In this document: positions 58,035-64,000 of the stretch, piece after piece
Numbering within the stretch: position 1 is the first letter of the stretch
Layout of the letters: each line of letters begins with the position of its first letter
Origin: Arctopsyche grandis
Lineage: Eukaryota > Arthropoda > Insecta > Trichoptera > Hydropsychidae
Assembly: GCF_051622035.1 (NCBI RefSeq)
Contig: NC_135357.1
Span: 35,323,691 to 35,387,690 of the forward strand
Direction: 5' to 3'
Length of the DNA stretch: 64,000 nucleotides
Made by a program: the position numbers and the translations under genes
Notes under the pieces: generated by a model
The model's database searches: none
Told to the model about the DNA's origin: nothing
Seen by the model: the letters and a program-made list of their open reading frames with translations, nothing else

Positions 58035-59260
58035 CTTTTCAATTTATAGAATATCCTCGACAAGAACCAACCTATAGAGCAGGCAGGGTTTAGGGCAAAT
58101 TTCAGCACGACGGACCACCTCCAAGTAGTTGGCGAACTAATCGAGCGCGCCAACGAATATCAACGGCCATTGTGCCTAGGTTTCGTCGATTATGAGAAAG
58201 CCTTCGATACAGTTAGCCATAATGCAGTACTTAACGCTCTACAAACACAGGGAGTGCCGGAACCCTATGTGGGACTGTTAGCTGCAATATATAAGAATGC
58301 CACAGCTTCTTTTTCAAAAAAAAATTTTTTCAGGTACAGATAGATTTAGCATAGGAAAAGGAGTAAGACAAGGAGATACAAACTCGCCCAAGTTATTCAA
58401 TGCGGTGCTTGAGGGAGTTTTCGGGAACTTGGATTGGGACACAGCCGGAGTAAGCATCAATGGTCGCTTCTTGAGTCACCTTCGGTTCGCAGACGATATA
58501 GTTTTAGTAGCTCGTGATTCAGCTGACCTACTTATCAGACTAACACAGCTGGACAGGGAAAGTAGAAAAGTAGGATTAAAAATTAGCGTAGATAAGACCA
58601 AACGAATGTTCAATAGTTATTGCATGCCTGATAGCATCCCATTAGATGATAAACCAGTAGAAGTAGTAAATGATTATTTATATTTAGGTCAAATAATTGA
58701 CATGTCTGGTAGTAAAGATGAAGAGATAAAGAGACGTATGAAATTAGGATGGAGTGCATTTGGACGGATGAATGCTGTTTTTAAATCAAAAATGCCACTG
58801 TGCCTGAAGAAAAGGATCTTTGATCAATGCGTTTTGCCAGTGATGACGTATGGATGGACACTGAACGCCAAGATGCTAAATAAAATCCAATGCACTCAAA
58901 GAAGTATGGAACGCTGTATGCTTGGCATAACGAGGAAAGACAGAAAGCGGAACACGTGGGTGAGAAGTATGACAAGGGTAGTGGACATAGTGGATATAGT
59001 GAAGAGATTGAAATGGCAATGGGCGGGTCACGTAGCTAGGAGGATGGACGAAAGGTGGACAAAAGAAGTGCTTGAATGGTACCCGAGAGAATGCTAAAGA
59101 GTAAAAACAAGACCGCAAGGAAGATGGGTGAACGAGATTAGGAAAATGTGCGGAATGAGATGGATGAGTGTTGCGCAAAACAGAGACGAGTGGAAGCGTG
59201 TTGGAGAGGCCTTCATTCAGCACTACACAGCTAATTTTGCTTGTGCATAACGGAAAAAAA
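58035..59260 (+). mobile_element. RTE-type LINE reverse transcriptase, frameshifted
   Basis: The first segment (58035 to about 58320) reads PIEQAGFRANFSTTDHLQVV and LCLGFVDYEKAFDTVSHNAV (palm motif A). A shift in an A9/T6 run near 58313-58330 moves to the second frame (58297-59097): GKGVRQGDTNSPKLFNAVLE (motif B), LRFADDIVLVA (catalytic FADD), YLYLGQIIDMSG and LKWQWAGHVARR. A stop at 59095-59097 (TAA) precedes in-frame remains RPQGRWVNEIRKM and NRDEWKRVGEAF. The endonuclease part is missing. Confidence 0.9.
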
Positions 59261-59503
59261 GTATTTCTCTTTATCTGCTACGTAATCGACTGTGACCTTT
59301 TCGAAGTTGTAATCGTCGAAAATAATTTTCGAGATTTGATTAATTTTTGACAAAAATTATATGAATTTTTAGAATTCAAACAACAGTTTCCGGAAACCTG
59401 TTGATACGGACTGAAACCAGTAGATATTAAAATACTTAAGCATATAACTTTGATAGTTTCACTTCCTCTAATTTATCTATATCGTATATAATTCTCCTGG
59501 ATT

Positions 59504-59694
59504 TGGTGATTATTCCGCAAAAGCCACTAAAGTCACTAAAATATCAATCATGGAACATCTGGCACCTAAAAACTCCACCAATCGAAAGTACTCACGCGAA
59601 ATATTGTACTAAGGAGAACTCGAGTGCCGGATGTGCTGTGATCGAGATTTTAGTGATTTGCGCGAGATCGCATTTTGCGGAATAATCCATTTAC
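59504..59694. mobile_element. Foldback MITE related to the 18276 family
   Basis: GGTGATTATTCCGCAAAA at the left pairs exactly with TTTTGCGGAATAATCCA at the right. The inside has GTCACTAAAATATCAATCATGG, GAACATCTGGCA and GAGATTTTAGTGATTTG as in 18276-18470. Confidence 0.7.
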
Positions 59695-60644
59695 CAATAT
59701 TGTCCTATCTGATAGAAGGGTATGAACTTGCTGATTGTAAATATTATAATGTATGTATGTAGATGCCTAGCTATGTTTTTCTCACCTGCATGTGTACGTA
59801 CGCTCGTGACGAATACAGTGATAGATTGATAGTTTTCTACAGTTTTGAAAGACAATTTCGCATTAGACTATTTTCCATGGCAATCATCTACATATCCAGC
59901 ACATATGAAACAATCGCACGAGTGGGAATAAAGGGTCTTTGTTATGAATTTAGCATAAAATTTCAATGCGACAAGCCATTGTCAGCTGAATCTCTATGCG
60001 AAACACGTCTTCGCAAACAATACACGGAGAAAATCTAAATAGATATGGCAACTGTGCGTCTGATCGAATCGAGAAAATTATATTTCGGGTTATATCACGA
60101 GTATTATCAATTCAATTTGTTGTGATTTTGCAACAGCGAGTGCGTGCTCGTGTCGTCTTGTTGGCAATTTCTCGTGTCGAAAAACAAGATTCCATATGCG
60201 GCAGTGAAAAAGTGTTACCATATGGTCCAAGAATGTCATTCACCAGTCAAGACCGGTCTGATGATGGCTTTGGTACTTCTTTGTCCAACGCCGCAGAACG
60301 GTAAACAAACTTTTTAACTATCAGCATTTGAGAGGAAAACCTATTCCACCTGACACATATCTTCACACACAAGTCTAAATATAGTGTTCCAAGGTCAAAC
60401 CGCTTGTCAAAGAAAGTTTTTGGATTTTGAATCGACAATCAAATACCAAGTGGAGAGTAGACCAAGCGCAATATTCTTGTATAGGAGTATAGTTCCAAAA
60501 CTTTTTTAGGGAATCATGATTTAAAAAAATAAAAGACACCTGGATATATAATATTATTAATGGATGTGTGAAGAAGATTTGAAAAAGTTTTGGTAGTAGA
60601 TTTTTAAAATTTCATTATAAAATAATTGTTATCAGCAGTACATT
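59695..60644. other. No assigned gene
   Basis: Two overlapping plus-strand frames (59763-60038 and 59996-60304) of about 90-100 codons have no recognised domain. AT content is lower than average but not gene-like by itself. Confidence 0.35.
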
Positions 60645-62275
60645 ATTTATTTATTTATTTTAAACAGACCATTGTGGCATAACAGGAATTTCTAAAGCGC
60701 TACAATGGTCAAAAAATATAACACAAAAAAGAAAAAAAACAAAATAACAATTAAACATAAACATAAATACATCCATACATAAACATAAAAAATAGCATTT
60801 AATAATAACAGATAAAGTAAAAATATCAAATAAAATATAGCGTAAGGAATGCCTTGCACCTACAGCCAGTTTCAATAAATATGTAAGAAACAACTACAAA
60901 TACAAAACATCCCTGTAAGGCCCAAATGGAAGAGAGTTAATCAAAATTTCACTCATAAATCACAATCAATCATGAAAACAATGATGAGCGCAGACTACCA
61001 GATAAATGGGTTAGAGTAATTTCCGACAATTTACGCTCACTAAGGTGGAAAATATCACATTCAGTCTCGGCAGCAACGATTTCATTAAGAAGTCGGATAG
61101 CTCTTGGAATAGGAGCCATTCGAAAAAGGACTGTGCGGGCAGGAGGTACAGCCAGCAAATGATGATGTCTACCACGCACATAGTGATTAGGGACATAAAA
61201 TCCCAACTGCTCCAGCAACAACGGGCATGACGTATTACCACGTAAGAGCAGGAGAACGAAACGAATTAATGAGAAGTTTCTCCGAAGTTCAAGGGAATTA
61301 TACCCAAGCATGCCCAAAAGGAAAGTAGTGGGGTAGAGATATGGGTAATACCCATATTCTTTCCTATATAGGAAACGAAGAAATGCTTTTTGCACTTTCT
61401 CAATCATCAGAGAGTAATTTGCTTCATGCGGATTCCACACAATCGCATTATACTCTAGCTTACTTCTCACAAGCGAATTGAAAAGCAAGCGAGAAGACAA
61501 AGGATTGGAGAATATCTCAAAACAAATCCAAGTCGACGAAAGGAAACGTCAGCGACTTTCTTGATATGGTTGTGAAAGGTGAGCTGAGGATCAAAAGTGA
61601 TACCCAAATCGACAATAGATTCCACACGCTTCAACAAGACGGATCTAATGGAATATCCGTGACAATAGAGCGAATGTGCACGTCCATAGCTCATAATTGC
61701 ACATTTGTTTAAATTAAGTTCAAGGCCTAAACTAGAACTGAACTCCAAGACAGCGTTAATATCAGCTTGAAGGAGAGAGGCTTGCCTCTCATCCTTGACA
61801 GCAAAAAATAATTTAACGTCGTCAGCAAACAAGAGACATGATGCATTACATAAAACTCTAAGGAGGTTATTAATAAGAATTGTAAATAGTAATGGGCCTA
61901 AAGTGGACCCCTGAGTAACACCAGATCGAGTAAAAAATGAAGGAGATTCATAAAGACCATATCTAACAAATTGCTTCCTATCACTAAGATAAGAAGCAAA
62001 GAGCTTAAGAAGACGCGTTGAAAAACCCACTTCAGCTAACCTGATCAAAAGAGCGTCATTATTGACTTGATCAAAGGCTTTACGAAAGTCAAAGTAGACT
62101 ACATCAACTTGCTGACCAACGTCAACTTTAGACATGATCAAATGTGTGAAGCAGGCGAGATTAGTGGTAGTGGAACGACAGGGTGTAAAACCATGTTGCT
62201 CATCACACAATAATCTTTTAAACTGCGCAAGAATCAAACAGTGAAGAATGATGTCAAAAATTTTGGGAAAAATCG
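60645..62275 (-). mobile_element. CR1/Jockey-type LINE, copy B, with reverse transcriptase palm
   Basis: The minus-strand frame from about 62262 to 61467 reads FKRLLCDEQHGFTPCRST, VVYFDFRKAFDQVNNDALL (motif A), GVTQGSTLGPLLFTILINNL (motif B) and CLLFADDVKLFF (catalytic FADD). A frameshift near 61500 leads to the second frame (61500-60970): LEYNAIVWNPHEANYSL and FRMAPIPRAIRLLNEIVAA. The tail is (TAAA)n at 60645-60662. It is 5'-truncated without an endonuclease domain. Same family as 12312-13385. Confidence 0.9.
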
Positions 62276-62338
62276 ATCATATCAAAGTTGATTGTTTACG
62301 ATTATGGAAGTAAGTATACGTGTATGTACATATGTACA

Positions 62339-62766
62339 CAGAGCCGTATTAATGATTTTGGCGCCCTTGGCAAATATCAAATAAGCGCCCCTTTATGTCT
62401 TTTGTAATCGCTAAATGGTAAATATATAATTAAAGAAATTATTTTATTATGAAAATTATTTAATTTATTAAAATTACATTATACAAACATCGTATTCAAT
62501 TTAGCTTTTAACCCTTAAAAGTAGGTATAATTTGATGAAATCACTACCGTTGGGTTTCGGCTCAACAAAATTCACGGTTAAAAAAAAGAATTGCGTGAGC
62601 GGGTACCCACTAATTGAAGTCTAAGCTTTTAAATAAAACCTTTAATAAATGTATTGTTCATGTTGTATTTTTCGCCATAAGAAAGTTTTGCTTCACGCTC
62701 CGAGCGCCCTTCAGAATTTTGCGCCCTTGGCAAATGTTCTGGTGCCAATGCCTTGGTACGGTTCTG
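62339..62766. mobile_element. hAT-type non-autonomous element
   Basis: 428 bases with inverted ends CAGAGCCGTATTAATGATTT and TACGGTTCTG (CAGAACCGTA inward), a repeated GCGCCCTTGGCAAAT near both ends, and a perfect 8-bp duplication TATGTACA (62331-62338 and 62767-62774). The two short plus-strand frames inside are not genes. Confidence 0.88.
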
Positions 62767-62774
62767 TATGTACA

Positions 62775-64000
62775 TATACACAGAAGCAGAGCACCAAATA
62801 TGTACATAGCAAAAAAAAATTGAGAGAAGAATTTAATCCAGGATAAGGTAAACTTAATCGTTATTGTATTTACGATAAGCTAAATTAGTGCTAATGAAGA
62901 TGAACTGAAAAATTCGATCAATTGGCCATAAAATACATAAAAGTTGACCCGAAGGAGTATTTTAAAATACCATGTAATTTTAATCGAAAATCATCAAACA
63001 CTTAATTGTTTCAATTAGATTAACGCCAACAGCCTTTTAATTAATTAATTAATTGTTTAATTGAAACGAAGAGGAACCACGGCCAGCGCGTCAATTATAA
63101 TTTCGTCGCTAAATATATTAACAATCATTAAAATTCGTGATGACATCACAATCGTGCAAAATAACCATGCTTAATTTTCGATAGAAACCAATTTCCATAT
63201 TGAGATGTTAAAAAAATTGCTTGGACTTCCTCCAAAAAAGTGAAATACAAAAACTGTAAACAGTATTATTTTTTCTGCTGAAAATCCTGACGGTCATGAA
63301 GTTGGTCCAAAGTGATCAATATACGACTATGGCGATTGTACATAGTTGCAGAAAACGGGATTTTATGCAACGTTTGTCGCCAAACACGTCGTCGTCTGAC
63401 ACTCGATTCGATGACATCATCTCCCTTCTCGCGTGGGCGATTACTACTTGATGACTTCAATTTGATATTATTATTTGTGCGAATGTTTTGCGGTCGGACG
63501 ACAATGACGATTCGTAGAATATCGCTGAGCTTCACTTGTTTTCTAATGTTTCATATCTATGTCGCTGCAAACTAAAAAAGAAAATAACATCATAATAATT
63601 ATGATGAATATAACAAACGTACATATAACAAAATTGTTAACGAGTTAAAGAATATGAAAACAATATATGTATAGGTACTCCAAAAATGTATCACTCTAAA
63701 CAACAAAACAAAATAATTTTTCAGTAGGTGTGTACATATATATAAATATATGTATATTTATTCACATATACCGAAGATATATACATATGAATATATGCGT
63801 GTATAAGCAAGATAAATATGCACTCAGGTGGAGAATGGGGGGGTAGAAAAATCCCTTTAAAAAAACATATCTCTGCAAGTTCCAGCAGTTTGTATTCCAA
63901 TCTACATACATTTGCATACATACTATGTGTACATACATACATATGTATATAAAATAGAAAGGATAGCCTGCATATTTGTATGTTTGTCTGAGATTTAATG
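62775..64000. other. No assigned gene
   Basis: 63266-63575 is less AT-rich with open frames on both strands; the minus one is Arg/Ser-rich (SSVRRRRVWRQ) without a known domain. The last 300 bases are TACATATGTA-type simple repeats. Confidence 0.35.

Overview
The window is nuclear DNA of an animal, most likely an insect. It is AT-rich, its genes are split by GT-AG introns, and LINE, hAT-, piggyBac- and PIF/Harbinger-like elements, tRNA-derived SINEs and (AT)n tracts are everywhere. TTAGG-like repeats occur near 8.7 and 9.3 kb. No species is assigned. No bacterial operon, CRISPR array or rRNA gene was seen.

Three protein-coding genes could be assembled exon by exon with consistent splice phases, all on the minus strand. 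(1) 8224-16916: an eight-exon SLC30A-type zinc transporter, 511 residues. (2) 24034-33195: the ER/Golgi phosphoinositide phosphatase Sac1, twelve exons, 603 residues, with an extra frame-neutral exon at 32110-32205. (3) 35006-39425: a three-exon beta-tubulin of 459 residues with a six-residue insertion at the exon 2/3 junction and a TATA + initiator promoter about 100 bases upstream of the ATG. They are housekeeping or membrane-traffic functions with no sign of acting as one pathway.

Layout: 0-8.2 kb holds no recognised gene but has a tandem satellite (2.2-4.9 kb, 19 monomers with a 299-bp dimeric higher-order period), a solo-LTR-like block and (AT)n tracts. 8.2-17 kb is the zinc transporter with many elements in its introns; a GC-rich block at 19.6-19.75 kb with a strong splice donor may be its promoter and 5' UTR exon. 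17-24 kb is transposon-rich: a SINE carrying a nested MITE, foldback elements, a Harbinger-like element and long (TA)n. 24-33.2 kb is Sac1. 33.2-39.5 kb is a foldback element and beta-tubulin. 39.5-64 kb contains no gene I can assign. It holds a 2.4-kb Harbinger-like element with a broken MADF-domain ORF, nested piggyBac-like MITEs, hAT-like MITEs with exact 8-bp target duplications, and several broken CR1/Jockey- and RTE-type LINE copies.

Coordinates of exons come from reading splice sites and codon phase by eye and from remembered family alignments; no search was run.
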